DNA of 64,000 nucleotides from assembly GCA_020851015.1 (NCBI GenBank), contig JADZDN010000434.1:5359-69358 (forward strand). The letters are read 5' to 3'. The notes under the pieces are model-generated. The model saw only the letters and a list, made by a program, of their open reading frames with translations, searched no databases and was not told where the DNA came from. This DNA is from Alphaproteobacteria bacterium (GTDB taxonomy: Bacteria; Pseudomonadota; Alphaproteobacteria; JAEULC01). Below, piece by piece: positions 18,016 to 26,420 of this stretch (its first letter is position 1; each line of letters opens with the position of its first letter). The translations under genes and the position numbers were made by a program.

Positions 18016-18771
18016 TCAGACCATCAGCATGCCACCATTCACCATTACGGTTTCGCCCACGACGAAGCGGTTGCGGGGCGATGCGAGGTACAGGATCACT
18101 TCCGCGATATCCTCCGGTTCGGCCACGCGGCGCACCGGAATGAAGGGAATTCGTTCCGTCAGCCAGCCCTGGGCCTTGGCGGTCTCCGTGGCGATCGCAC
18201 CGGGGCTGACCCCGTTCACCAGGACTTCGTGCGGGCCCAGCTCCTCCGCCATCGTCTTGGTCAGGCTGACCACCGCCGCCTTTGCCGCCGCGTAGTGCGG
18301 CAGCTTCGGCTTCGGGCGATAGCCGTCGGTCGAAGCGACGTTGACGATGCGGCCGTAGCGACGGGCAACCATCAGGTCCTTGAAGGTGCGCGTGGTCAGG
18401 AACACGGTGGTCAGGTTCACGCGAAAGGTCCAGTCCCAGTCCGCAAGCGTGATTTCGTCCAGCGTGCCGTATCGCCACCCGCCGGCATTGTTGATCAGCA
18501 CGTCCAGGCGCCCGCCCTGCGCCACGACCATGTTCTTGACGCGCACGAGCTGCGCCTCGTCGGCGACGTCGGCCTGCGCGGCGACCGTGTCCAGGCCGCG
18601 GCCATTCAGCGTCTTCGAGGCCGCCTCGACGCCCGCGCCATCGAGATCGATCATGAAGACGCGGGCGCCACGCTCCGCCAAAAGCGTGCTGATCGCGCGC
18701 CCCAGCCCGCGCGCCGCGCCCGTCACCAATGCGGCTTGTCCGGCAAATTCGCCATTCGACGTGTTCGTCAA
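18016..18771 (-). CDS. Short-chain dehydrogenase/reductase (SDR) leading the leftward operon
   Basis: This 251-residue SDR has TGAARGLGRAI for cofactor binding, VFMIDLDGAG with an Asp that favours NAD(H), INNAGG and the catalytic YAAAK. No ATG is available at the right place. The TTG at 18771, behind a GAGAGGGG ribosome-binding site, gives the normal family length. It is the first gene of the leftward operon and faces the M24 gene across a 275-base divergent region. It differs more from the two tandem SDRs downstream than they do from each other. Confidence 0.82.
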   Translation of the reverse strand: MTNTSNGEFAGQAALVTGAARGLGRAISTLLAERGARVFMIDLDGAGVEAASKTLNGRGLDTVAAQADVADEAQLVRVKNMVVAQGGRLDVLINNAGGWRYGTLDEITLADWDWTFRVNLTTVFLTTRTFKDLMVARRYGRIVNVASTDGYRPKPKLPHYAAAKAAVVSLTKTMAEELGPHEVLVNGVSPGAIATETAKAQGWLTERIPFIPVRRVAEPEDIAEVILYLASPRNRFVVGETVMVNGGMLMV

Positions 18772-19046
18772 TTGCCCCTCTCGTCGAAGGTTGGCGCCGA
18801 CCTGCACCGTATGTTTCAACAAAAGTTTCCGCTTGGCAATTGCTCGATTGAACCGTTCGCGAGGGCAGAACGCGGCGCATTGGCTGCCGGCGGGATGAAA
18901 TCGAACTGCGATATCCGCGGGCGGCGCCGACTTGAACAAACCGACGCGGCTAGTGCCTAATGCGTGGCGGTTTGCTGAACGCCGCCAAGCGAGCCGCATG
19001 GCGTCAGCCGGTCTGGTTTCGAGGCACAATAGGAGGGACAGCAGCT
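18772..19046. promoter_or_regulatory. Divergent intergenic region controlling the two catabolic operons
   Basis: These 275 bases separate the leftward SDR/ABC operon from the rightward M24/mttB/dehydrogenase genes and must carry both promoters. An AGGAGGG ribosome-binding site at 19031-19037 serves the rightward gene. TTGAAC at 18932-18937 is a possible rightward -35 box but lacks a well-spaced -10. I see no convincing operator palindrome and no regulator gene in this locus. Confidence 0.5.
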
Positions 19047-20306
19047 ATGGCAGGCAGGAATTCCATGGTGGTCGGCGGAAATCACGCGCGACCGCACAAT
19101 CCGCACTACCAGCGTCTACGCGTGCCGAACATCACCGAGATCGACTTGCCTGCGTTGCGCCGGAACCGGCTGGCAAGGCTGCAATCGATGATGAAGCGGC
19201 ACGACATACCGATCTGCCTTTTCTTCAATCCCGCCAACATCCGCTACGCGACCGGCACCGACATCATGGGCGTGTGGACCGCGTCGACCTTGGCCCGGTA
19301 TTGCCTGGTCGCGGCCGAGGGCGCGCCGGTTCTGTTCGAGTACCTGACATCCATCCACGTGTCCAAGAAACTGGTGGCCGATGTTCGCCCGGCGCTCACG
19401 TGGCAATACGCCGGAACCAAGGGCCGCGACCGCGCGCGGACCTGGGCGCGTTCGGTCAAGCAGGTGATGGCGGACCTGGGGTGCAAGGGTGCGCCGCTGG
19501 CCGTCGACAAGCTCGACGGCTACGGCTTCATGGCGCTTCAGGACGAGGGCATCCGCGTCACCGATCCCAGCCCGGCTACCGTCGACGCGCGCGAGATCAA
19601 GACGCCCGAGGAAATCCAGCTGATGATCGTCAACGGCGCGATCGCCGACGCCGTGCTGGCGGAATTCGAGGCTGCCATCCGGCCGGGCATCCGCGAGTAC
19701 GAACTCATGGCGGTTTCCAACAACGTGCTGTTCCGGCATCACGGCGAGTTCATGTTCACCCGGCTGATTGCATCCGGGCCGAACACGAATCCGTGGATGT
19801 CCGAGGCGCACGACAAGATCGTCCAGCCGGGCGATCTGGTCGGCTTCGATACCGACGCCAACGGGTACGAGGGTTATGTGCTCGACGTCTCGCGGACCTT
19901 CCTGTGCGGGGACGAAGGCACGCCGGCGCAGAAGGAGGCCTATCGCATCGCCTATGACTGCGTGAACGGGATGCGCGAGCTGATGAAGCCGGGCATGAGC
20001 TTCGAGACGTTCGCGCGCAAGGCCCCGAAATTGCCGAAGGCGTATATAACCGGCCGCTACAACACCATGTGCCACCAGGCCGGGCTGGAGGACGAAGGGC
20101 CGAGCATTCCCTATCCGGACGATACGCGCAAGGGTCCCGTCAGCTTCCTGCCCCGCGAGATTCGCGAGAACATGATCTTCAACCTCGAATGCTACGCCGG
20201 CAAGAACGGCGAGACGTTCGGCGTGAAGCTCGAAGATCAGGTGCTTGTCACCAAGGACGGATGCATCTCGCTGAATACCTATCCGTTCGACAAGAAGCTG
20301 CTCTAG
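19047..20306 (+). CDS. M24-family metal enzyme, DddP-like
   Basis: This 419-residue protein has a creatinase-like N-terminal domain and a pita-bread M24 domain. Candidate metal ligands are Asp268 and Asp270 (GFDTD), Asp280 (VLDVSRTF), His343 (MCHQAG), Glu381 (NLECYAG) and Glu396 (KLEDQ). The FDTD motif and the 10-residue Asp-Asp step match DddP, the DMSP lyase branch, better than aminopeptidase P, whose spacing is 11. SGPNTNPW also recalls DddP. Other M24 enzymes with this layout are of unknown function, so a DMSP lyase call is not secure. The ATG at 19047 follows AGGAGGG with 9-base spacing. Confidence 0.8.
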   Translation: MAGRNSMVVGGNHARPHNPHYQRLRVPNITEIDLPALRRNRLARLQSMMKRHDIPICLFFNPANIRYATGTDIMGVWTASTLARYCLVAAEGAPVLFEYLTSIHVSKKLVADVRPALTWQYAGTKGRDRARTWARSVKQVMADLGCKGAPLAVDKLDGYGFMALQDEGIRVTDPSPATVDAREIKTPEEIQLMIVNGAIADAVLAEFEAAIRPGIREYELMAVSNNVLFRHHGEFMFTRLIASGPNTNPWMSEAHDKIVQPGDLVGFDTDANGYEGYVLDVSRTFLCGDEGTPAQKEAYRIAYDCVNGMRELMKPGMSFETFARKAPKLPKAYITGRYNTMCHQAGLEDEGPSIPYPDDTRKGPVSFLPREIRENMIFNLECYAGKNGETFGVKLEDQVLVTKDGCISLNTYPFDKKLL

Positions 20307-20322
20307 CGCGGACCGGGAAAAG

Positions 20323-20359
20323 CGCCGCCCATTTGCCGAATAGCGACAGCGGGCGGCGC
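20323..20359. other. Inverted repeat between the M24 and mttB-like genes
   Basis: GCGCCGCCC at 20323-20331 is matched by GGGCGGCGC at 20351-20359 with a 19-base loop, in the 142-base gap after the M24 stop. A competing GGGCG/CGCCC stem lies at the right arm. There is no T-run, so it may be a weak terminator, attenuator or mRNA-end stabiliser. Confidence 0.35.
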
Positions 20360-20448
20360 GCGCCCGCCAATTTCCTGGAACGCGGCTCTCAGCGCGCCTA
20401 GCATGCTGCGCGTCGTTGGCCCGAGCGCGGGCGAGAGGATCGCGACGG

Positions 20449-21993
20449 ATGACCGAGGTTCGTGAGCGTCGACGCCGTCGCCCGGAGGCGCAACGCGCGG
20501 CAAAACCGGATACGCTGCCGCAACTGCCGTGGCGGCGCGTGGTCAACGCCTACCCCAAGTACGAAATCTATTCGGCGGACCAGATCGAGTCGCTGCACGT
20601 AACCTCGCTGCGGATTCTCGAGGAGCTGGGGATCGAGTGCATGTCGGCCCGCGCCTGCGATCTTCTCGCGCGGGCCGGGGCCAGGGTCGACCGTGCGACC
20701 ATGAACGTCCGGATCGATCGCGGCATGGTCGCCGCGGCGCTCAAGACCTGTCCCGCCCGGTTCACGCTGACGCCGCGCAACCCGGCGCATGCCGTGCATT
20801 TCGGCGGGAACGACGTGGTCTTCACGCTGGTCGCCGGCCCGCCCAACGTTCACGACTGCGAGCGCGGGCGGCGCGCGGGCAACCTGAAGGACTACCAGGA
20901 CTTCATCCGCCTGACGCAGTATTTCAACGCCATCCATATGATCGGCAACCAGGTCGTGGCGCCGGTGGAGCTGCCGGCCAACTCGCGCCATCTCGACACC
21001 TACAACGCCAACCTTACCTATTCCGACCGCAGCTTCCACTGCACGTCGATCGGCCGGGGCCGCGCGACGGACGGGGCCCGCATGATGGCGATCAGCCGCG
21101 GCATCTCGATGGAGGAGCTGGCGGCGTCGCCCGGAGTCACGACGATAATTTCGGTCAACAGTCCGCGGCGCTTCGACGAGGCGATGGCCGAGGGCCTGAT
21201 GGCCATGGCGGAAATGCGCCAGGCGATCTCGGTGACGCCGTTCACGCTGATGGGCGCTATGACGCCGGTTACCTTGCCCGCCGCGTTGGCGCAGCAGAAT
21301 GCCGAGGCGCTGTTCGGCGTCACGCTGATCCAGCTGGTCAATCCGGGAACGCCGGTGATCTACGGCGCCTTCACCTCGAACGTCGACATGAAGTCGGGCG
21401 CGCCCGCCTTCGGCACGCCCGAGAACGCGAAGGCCAACGTCATCTCCGGGCAACTGGCGCGGCGCTACGGGCTGCCGTACCGCACCACCAACGGCAACGC
21501 GTCGAATGCGGCCGATGCGCAGTCCGTGTACGAAACCCAGATGTCGCTGTGGGGCGCGATCCTGGGGGGCGCCAACCTCGTCTACCACGCGGCCGGATGG
21601 CTCGAGGGCGGGCTGACCGCTTCCTACGAGAAGCTGGTGCTGGACGTCGAGATGCTCCAGCACATGATGGAGTTCCTGCGGCCCGACGAGGTGACGGAGG
21701 AAACGCTCGCATTCGATGCGATCGCGCGGGTACCGACCGGCGGGCATTTCTTCGGCGATCCGCATACGCTCGCGCGCTACGAGCGCGCCTTCTACGCGCC
21801 GCTCCTGTCCGACTGGCGAAACTACGAGAACTGGCTGGACGCCGGCGGCAAGGATGCGACGCAGCGCGCGACCGAGGTGTGGAAGCGCGCGTTGCGCGAA
21901 TACGACGAGCCCCCGATGGACCCGGCGATCCGCGAGGAGCTCGACGCCTATATGGCCAAGCGCCGCGAACAGATCGGCGGCGGCGAGCCATGA
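20449..21993 (+). CDS. MttB-family (trimethylamine methyltransferase-like) protein, non-pyrrolysine
   Basis: This 514-residue TIM-barrel protein belongs to the MttB superfamily, whose members move a methyl group from a quaternary or tertiary amine to a corrinoid protein. The frame is uninterrupted and contains no amber codon, so it is in the non-Pyl branch that includes glycine betaine methyltransferases. Recognisable elements are the N-terminal HVTSLRILEELGIE and the central VTPFTLMGAMTPVTLPAALA. No corrinoid protein or reactivase gene is nearby. The ATG at 20449 follows a GAGAGGA ribosome-binding site. It lies 13 bases before a demethylating flavoprotein gene. Confidence 0.88.
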   Translation: MTEVRERRRRRPEAQRAAKPDTLPQLPWRRVVNAYPKYEIYSADQIESLHVTSLRILEELGIECMSARACDLLARAGARVDRATMNVRIDRGMVAAALKTCPARFTLTPRNPAHAVHFGGNDVVFTLVAGPPNVHDCERGRRAGNLKDYQDFIRLTQYFNAIHMIGNQVVAPVELPANSRHLDTYNANLTYSDRSFHCTSIGRGRATDGARMMAISRGISMEELAASPGVTTIISVNSPRRFDEAMAEGLMAMAEMRQAISVTPFTLMGAMTPVTLPAALAQQNAEALFGVTLIQLVNPGTPVIYGAFTSNVDMKSGAPAFGTPENAKANVISGQLARRYGLPYRTTNGNASNAADAQSVYETQMSLWGAILGGANLVYHAAGWLEGGLTASYEKLVLDVEMLQHMMEFLRPDEVTEETLAFDAIARVPTGGHFFGDPHTLARYERAFYAPLLSDWRNYENWLDAGGKDATQRATEVWKRALREYDEPPMDPAIREELDAYMAKRREQIGGGEP

Positions 21994-22006
21994 TCGGAGA
22001 ACCGGT

Positions 22007-24427
22007 ATGAAGACCCATGCGCACGTCGTGGTGATCGGGGGCGGCCTGGTCGGCTGCAGCATCCTCTACCACCTGGCGAAGCTGGGCTGGACCGATGTCA
22101 TGCTGCTCGAACGCAGCGAGCTTACGTCGGGCTCCACCTGGCATGCCGCGGCGGGCATTCACGGGCTGCACGACAACAACAACGTCTCGAAGCTGCAGTA
22201 CTACACGATGCGGCTCTACAAGGAGCTGGAGGCGGAAACCGGACAGGGCTGCGGCATCTTCCAGCCGGGCTCGCTCTACCTCGCGCAGACGAAGGACCGC
22301 GAGCACCAGCTGCGCATCCAGGCGGCAAAGGCGCGGTACTTCAAGGTCGATTTCCATGAATTGTCGGTCGACGAGGCGCGAGGGTTGCATCCGCTGGTCG
22401 ATTTCGCAGGCGTTCGCTGCATCATGTTCGAGCCGGATGGCGGCAACGTCGATCCCTCGGGCGTGACGCATGCCTACGCGCAGGGCGCGCGCCAGCGCGG
22501 CGCCGAGATTCACCGCTTCACTCCCGTGCTGGAGACCAACCCGCGCGCGGACGGCGGGTGGGACGTGGTAACGCCGAAGGGCACGGTGCGTGCCGATATC
22601 GTGGTCAACGCCGCGGGGCTGTGGGCGCGCGAGGTGGCGAAGCTGGCCGGAATCGAGCTGCCGCTGATGACGATGGAGCACCAATACTTCGTCACCGAGA
22701 CGATTGCCGAGATCGCGGCGCTGGGACGCCGCCTGCCCTCGGTCGCCGACCGCGACGGCGAATACTACCTGCGCCAGGAAGGGCTGGGCCTGCTGGTCGG
22801 CGCATACGAGCGCGACGGGCGGTTCTGGGCCGAAGAGGGCACGCCGCTGGACTTCGGGCAGGAGCTGCTGCCGGACGACCTGGAACGCATCTCCGAGAAC
22901 GTCGAGCGCGCCTTCAAGCGCATCCCGGTGCTGGCAAAGGCGGGTATCAAGCGCGTGATCAACGGGCCGATGATCTGGTCGCCAGATTCCGCGGCGCTCT
23001 TCGGGCCGGTCCCCGAGCTGCGGAACTACTTCTGCTGCAACGGCATCATCCCCGGCTTCAGCCAGTCGGGCGGCCTGGGCATGCTGCTGGCGCAGTGGAT
23101 CGTCGAGGGCGAGCCCGAGCTCGATCTTTTTGCCTGGGACCTCGCGCGCTACGGCAACTGGGCCAACAAGCGCTTTACGAAGGCGCGCGCGCTGGATTGC
23201 TACGCACATCGGTTCAAGATTCATTTTCCATACGAGGAGCGCGAGGCCGGCCGTCCGGTCCGCACGCGGCCCGCCTACGATCGGCAAAAGGGCAAGGGCG
23301 CCGTCTTCGGTCTCAGCTTTGGCTGGGAGCATCCGTTGTGGTACGCGCCGCCGGGCGCCGAGGCGGCCGACACCTATGGCTTCGAGCGCCAGAACTGGTT
23401 CGCGCCGGTCGGCGAGGAATGCAAGGCGCTGCGCCAGGGCGCCGGCATCATCGACATATCGAACTTCGCCAAATACGAGGTGAAGGGCAAGGGTGCGGGC
23501 GGCTGGCTGGACCGCATCGTCGCCAACCGCGTGCCGACCAAGGTCGGCCGCTCCTGCTTGACCCCGCTGCTGGGCAAGCGGGGCGGCATCGCCGGCGACT
23601 TCACGGTCACGAAACTGGACGAAGACCGTTTCCTGATCTTCGGATCGGGCATGGCCGAGCGCTATCACGCCCGGTTCTTCGATGCGGTGCCGAAGCCCGA
23701 CGGCGTGACGATGCGTTCGCTGAGCGAGGCCTGGGCCGGATTCAACGTGGCGGGTCCCCGGGCGCGCGAACTGCTGCAACGTCTGACCAACGGCGACTTG
23801 TCGACCGAGTCCTTTCCGTTCATGCATTCACGGCGACTCAATGTCGCCGGCGTCGATGCGGTGGCCTTGCGCGTCTCCTTCACCGGCGATCTTGGCTGGG
23901 AGCTCTATGTCCCGGAGCGCGACCAGCTGGCGCTCTACGACGCGCTGCTCGCCGCGGGCGCCGATCTGGGCGGGCGCCCGGTCGGCAGCCGGGCGCTGCT
24001 GTCGCTGCGCGTGGAGAAAGGCTACGGAAGCTGGGGCCGCGAATATTCGCCGGAGTACTGGCCGCAGGAGGTCGGGTTCGACCGCTTGATCAAGCTCGAC
24101 AAGCCGGATTTCCTTGGCCGCGACGCCTACATCAAGCTCAAGGATCGGCCCCCGCGCGAGAAGCTGATCATGCTGGAGGTCGCGGCCAACGGTGCCGATG
24201 CGGTGGGCGGCGAGCCCATCTTCACCCTTGACGGCACGCCGGTCGGCCGCGTCAGTTCAGGCGCCTACGGGCATTTCGTGGGATCCTCGCTCGCGCTCGG
24301 ATTCATCAAGGCGTCGCATGCCGTCCCGGGCACGACGTTCGATATCGCGATCCTGGGCCGTCCCCACCGCGCCACCCTCCTTCCGCAGCCGCTGTTCGAC
24401 CCCGAGGGTCAGCGCCTGCGGGCCTAG
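22007..24427 (+). CDS. Dimethylglycine/sarcosine dehydrogenase-like flavoprotein with GcvT domain
   Basis: This 806-residue two-domain enzyme has an N-terminal DAO-type FAD domain with VVIGGGLVGCSILYHL. STWHAA follows, its His46 aligning with the covalent-FAD histidine of dimethylglycine dehydrogenase. From about residue 420 it continues as a GcvT/aminomethyltransferase-like domain (SFTGDLGWELYVP, LRVEKGYGSWGREY), which in this family captures formaldehyde on tetrahydrofolate. It would oxidatively demethylate an N-methyl compound. It follows the MttB-like gene by 13 bases, so successive demethylation of one substrate is plausible. Its 3' end faces a convergent membrane-protein gene 29 bases away. 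Confidence 0.9.
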   Translation: MKTHAHVVVIGGGLVGCSILYHLAKLGWTDVMLLERSELTSGSTWHAAAGIHGLHDNNNVSKLQYYTMRLYKELEAETGQGCGIFQPGSLYLAQTKDREHQLRIQAAKARYFKVDFHELSVDEARGLHPLVDFAGVRCIMFEPDGGNVDPSGVTHAYAQGARQRGAEIHRFTPVLETNPRADGGWDVVTPKGTVRADIVVNAAGLWAREVAKLAGIELPLMTMEHQYFVTETIAEIAALGRRLPSVADRDGEYYLRQEGLGLLVGAYERDGRFWAEEGTPLDFGQELLPDDLERISENVERAFKRIPVLAKAGIKRVINGPMIWSPDSAALFGPVPELRNYFCCNGIIPGFSQSGGLGMLLAQWIVEGEPELDLFAWDLARYGNWANKRFTKARALDCYAHRFKIHFPYEEREAGRPVRTRPAYDRQKGKGAVFGLSFGWEHPLWYAPPGAEAADTYGFERQNWFAPVGEECKALRQGAGIIDISNFAKYEVKGKGAGGWLDRIVANRVPTKVGRSCLTPLLGKRGGIAGDFTVTKLDEDRFLIFGSGMAERYHARFFDAVPKPDGVTMRSLSEAWAGFNVAGPRARELLQRLTNGDLSTESFPFMHSRRLNVAGVDAVALRVSFTGDLGWELYVPERDQLALYDALLAAGADLGGRPVGSRALLSLRVEKGYGSWGREYSPEYWPQEVGFDRLIKLDKPDFLGRDAYIKLKDRPPREKLIMLEVAANGADAVGGEPIFTLDGTPVGRVSSGAYGHFVGSSLALGFIKASHAVPGTTFDIAILGRPHRATLLPQPLFDPEGQRLRA

Positions 24428-24456
24428 ATGTCGCCGGTTCGCCTGCGGCGCGCCGT

Positions 24457-25392
24457 TCAGCGGCCGAAGCGGAAGTAGTGCCCGAAATGCGTTCCTTCGT
24501 CGCGGTGACGGCCGCCCAGCTTGGCCGCCCACCAGGCGGCCGCGGCGCTGACCAGGGTGGTCGCCACGGCCAGGAACGCCAGCATCATGCCGGACTTGCG
24601 CGCCGTCTCCGCGGCATCGCGGACCTTCGCTTCCGCCGCCTTGGCCATTGAATCGGCGCGCGCCAGGACGTCGTCGACGCGCTTCTGCGCGTCCGGCTGC
24701 GCCATGCCGGTGCGCGCGGCCACGACGCGCGCGACATAGGCTTTGTCTTCGGTCGACATCTGGCCCTGCGCCGCGCTTACGGCCAGAATCCGCACCAGTT
24801 CCTGCCGCACTGCCGGGTCCATCGGCTGCTGCGAAGGATTGTCGCTGCGAAACAGCGAGTCGACGGCGTAACCGAGGGGGTCGACCGGGGACGAAGGATT
24901 GTTCTGCGTTGCCGCAGCGCCGGCCGCGACGCCCGCGCCGGCAGCACCCGCGACGGAGGTGGCCGCGTCGACGCCGCTTCGCACCATGCTGGTTGCCGCT
25001 CCGGCCAGCACGACGGTCGCGACGAAGGTTCCCACCGCCCACACCATCAGGCCATGCGTGCCGTCCCGCGTCTCCGCTTCGCTGGGCGTGCCGTCGCCGA
25101 TCCGGCGGCGCATGCGTCCGGCCAGGTAGCCGCCCGCAATGAAGCTGGAAACCTCTACCCACACGGCCCAAATCGTCACGGCAACGATGAAGCCTGTCGC
25201 CGAGACGCCCTTTGACGGAAGGGCCGAGGTGATGGAGAGGCCGATCGCCGAGCCGAAGCCGAGCAACAGCGCGGAGATGGCCGATGCCATGATCGCGCCG
25301 CCGATGATGGCTCCCCATTCGAGGTAGGAAGTTCCGGTCGGGTTCGCCGTTGGATAGGCCTCGGGCTGGCCAAGCGTCGTCGCGGTTGCCAT
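24457..25392 (-). CDS. Hypothetical membrane protein with central Ala/Gly-rich loop
   Basis: This 311-residue protein is not assigned to a named family. Hydrophobic segments lie at about residues 27-50 (WGAIIGGAIMASAISALLLG), 62-82, 93-117 and near 265-285. Between them are an Ala/Gly-rich stretch and a soluble region resembling a short helical domain (DPAVRQELVRILAVSAAQGQ). It begins 10 bases after a 24-residue membrane peptide gene in the same direction, so the two are probably coexpressed. Envelope stress or general membrane function is possible but unsupported. Confidence 0.75.
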   Translation of the reverse strand: MATATTLGQPEAYPTANPTGTSYLEWGAIIGGAIMASAISALLLGFGSAIGLSITSALPSKGVSATGFIVAVTIWAVWVEVSSFIAGGYLAGRMRRRIGDGTPSEAETRDGTHGLMVWAVGTFVATVVLAGAATSMVRSGVDAATSVAGAAGAGVAAGAAATQNNPSSPVDPLGYAVDSLFRSDNPSQQPMDPAVRQELVRILAVSAAQGQMSTEDKAYVARVVAARTGMAQPDAQKRVDDVLARADSMAKAAEAKVRDAAETARKSGMMLAFLAVATTLVSAAAAWWAAKLGGRHRDEGTHFGHYFRFGR

Positions 25393-25402
25393 GGCGTCCC
25401 CC

Positions 25403-25477
25403 TTACCGCAGGCCGAAGAACGAAAGCACGGCCATGATCACCACGACCAGACCGATGAGATAGATGATCCCGTCCAT
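25403..25477 (-). CDS. 24-residue membrane peptide
   Basis: A very strong ribosome-binding site (GGAGGTGA at 25481-25488 in plus coordinates, read on the minus strand) precedes an ATG and 24 codons. The peptide begins MDGIIYLIGLVVVIMAV and ends SFFGLR, so it is almost entirely one transmembrane helix with a C-terminal Arg. Near-ideal spacing of the ribosome-binding site argues that it is real. It sits 10 bases upstream of the 311-residue membrane protein and may interact with it. Confidence 0.75.
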   Translation of the reverse strand: MDGIIYLIGLVVVIMAVLSFFGLR

Positions 25478-25632
25478 TGTTCACCTCCTGGGCGCCAATC
25501 CAACGCGCGCTGGCGAGCCAAGTTCCCGAAGATTTGAGCGTGCCGCGCGGGGGAGCGGACGGCCTCGCGGGAACGCACCGCGCGGGGCTCCGTTGCTGGA
25601 TCGAGGACTTGCTGTAGCCCCAGCGATCCTGC
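25478..25632. other. 155-base gap without recognised gene
   Basis: Apart from the ribosome-binding site of the small peptide at its left edge, this gap has only a GC-rich stretch with two copies of the self-complementary CCGCGCGG about 45 bases apart. I see no gene and no clear terminator. Confidence 0.4.
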
Positions 25633-26403
25633 CTAGGTCCAGCCGCCGTCCACGACGAAGTTCTGCGCCGTGCAGTTCTCGCTGTCGTCGGCGGCGAGCC
25701 ATAGAACCATCCGTGCGAGGTCCGGCGGGTAGAGCTTGCGCTTCAGGCACTGGTTTTCCATGAGCTGGCGCTCGCCGTCGGCATCGAGCCAAAGCTTCAC
25801 CTGGCGCTCGGTCATGATCCAGCCGGGCACCACGGTGTTGACGCGGATATTGTCCGGCCCGAAGTCGCGCGCCAGGCCGCGCGTCAGCCCGTGCACGGCG
25901 GCCTTGCTGGCGGTATAGGCGGGATAGCCGCCCTCGGCGTTCATCCAGCTGATCGATCCGAAATTGACGATCGAGCCTCCGCCGGCGGCCTTCATGCCCG
26001 GGATCACCGCCTGGGCGGCGAAGAACTGGTGGCGCAAATTGGTGGCGATGCGCTCGTCCCAGTAGGCGGGCGTCACGTCCTCGACCCGGTGACGGTCGTC
26101 GTTGGCCGCATTGTTGACCAGCACGCGGATCGGCCCCGCCGCCTGCGCGGCCCGCTCGACCGCCGCGCGCAGCGCCGCGATGTCGCGCAGGTCGCAGGGA
26201 AGGAAGAGCGGCTTGGCATGGCCGCGCGCCGCGATTTGCGCGACGAGCGCGTTGGATGCTTCAGCCGCGATGTCCACGAACGCGACCTGCGCGCCCTGCG
26301 CGCAGAAATGCTCGACGATGCTGGCGCCGATGCCCGATCCGCCGCCGGTGATCAGCACGCCGCGGCCTTTCAGGCTCGGATAGACGGCATCGTTCGCCCG
26401 CAT
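25633..26403 (-). CDS. SDR sugar 1-dehydrogenase (D-xylose/L-arabinose dehydrogenase type)
   Basis: This 256-residue SDR strongly recalls the Caulobacter NAD-dependent xylose dehydrogenase. Shared elements are YPSLKG at the start, ITGGGSGIGA for cofactor binding, NDDRH after the NNA motif, YWDERI, NLRHQFF, INFGSISW-like catalytic-serine context and a terminal DGGW. The catalytic Tyr-Lys is YTASK. It would oxidise an aldose to its lactone, the first step of an oxidative pentose or hexose route. The ATG at 26403 lies 17 bases after the FadR-type regulator stop. The regulator and an aldose 1-epimerase next door support a sugar-oxidation role. Confidence 0.86.
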   Translation of the reverse strand: MRANDAVYPSLKGRGVLITGGGSGIGASIVEHFCAQGAQVAFVDIAAEASNALVAQIAARGHAKPLFLPCDLRDIAALRAAVERAAQAAGPIRVLVNNAANDDRHRVEDVTPAYWDERIATNLRHQFFAAQAVIPGMKAAGGGSIVNFGSISWMNAEGGYPAYTASKAAVHGLTRGLARDFGPDNIRVNTVVPGWIMTERQVKLWLDADGERQLMENQCLKRKLYPPDLARMVLWLAADDSENCTAQNFVVDGGWT

Positions 26404-26420
26404 CGCCGGAATCTCCCCGC

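Noticed and set aside
20449..21993. Pyrrolysine (amber readthrough) in the MttB-like gene
   Set aside because: The frame is full length for the family with no internal TAG, and no pyl genes are present.
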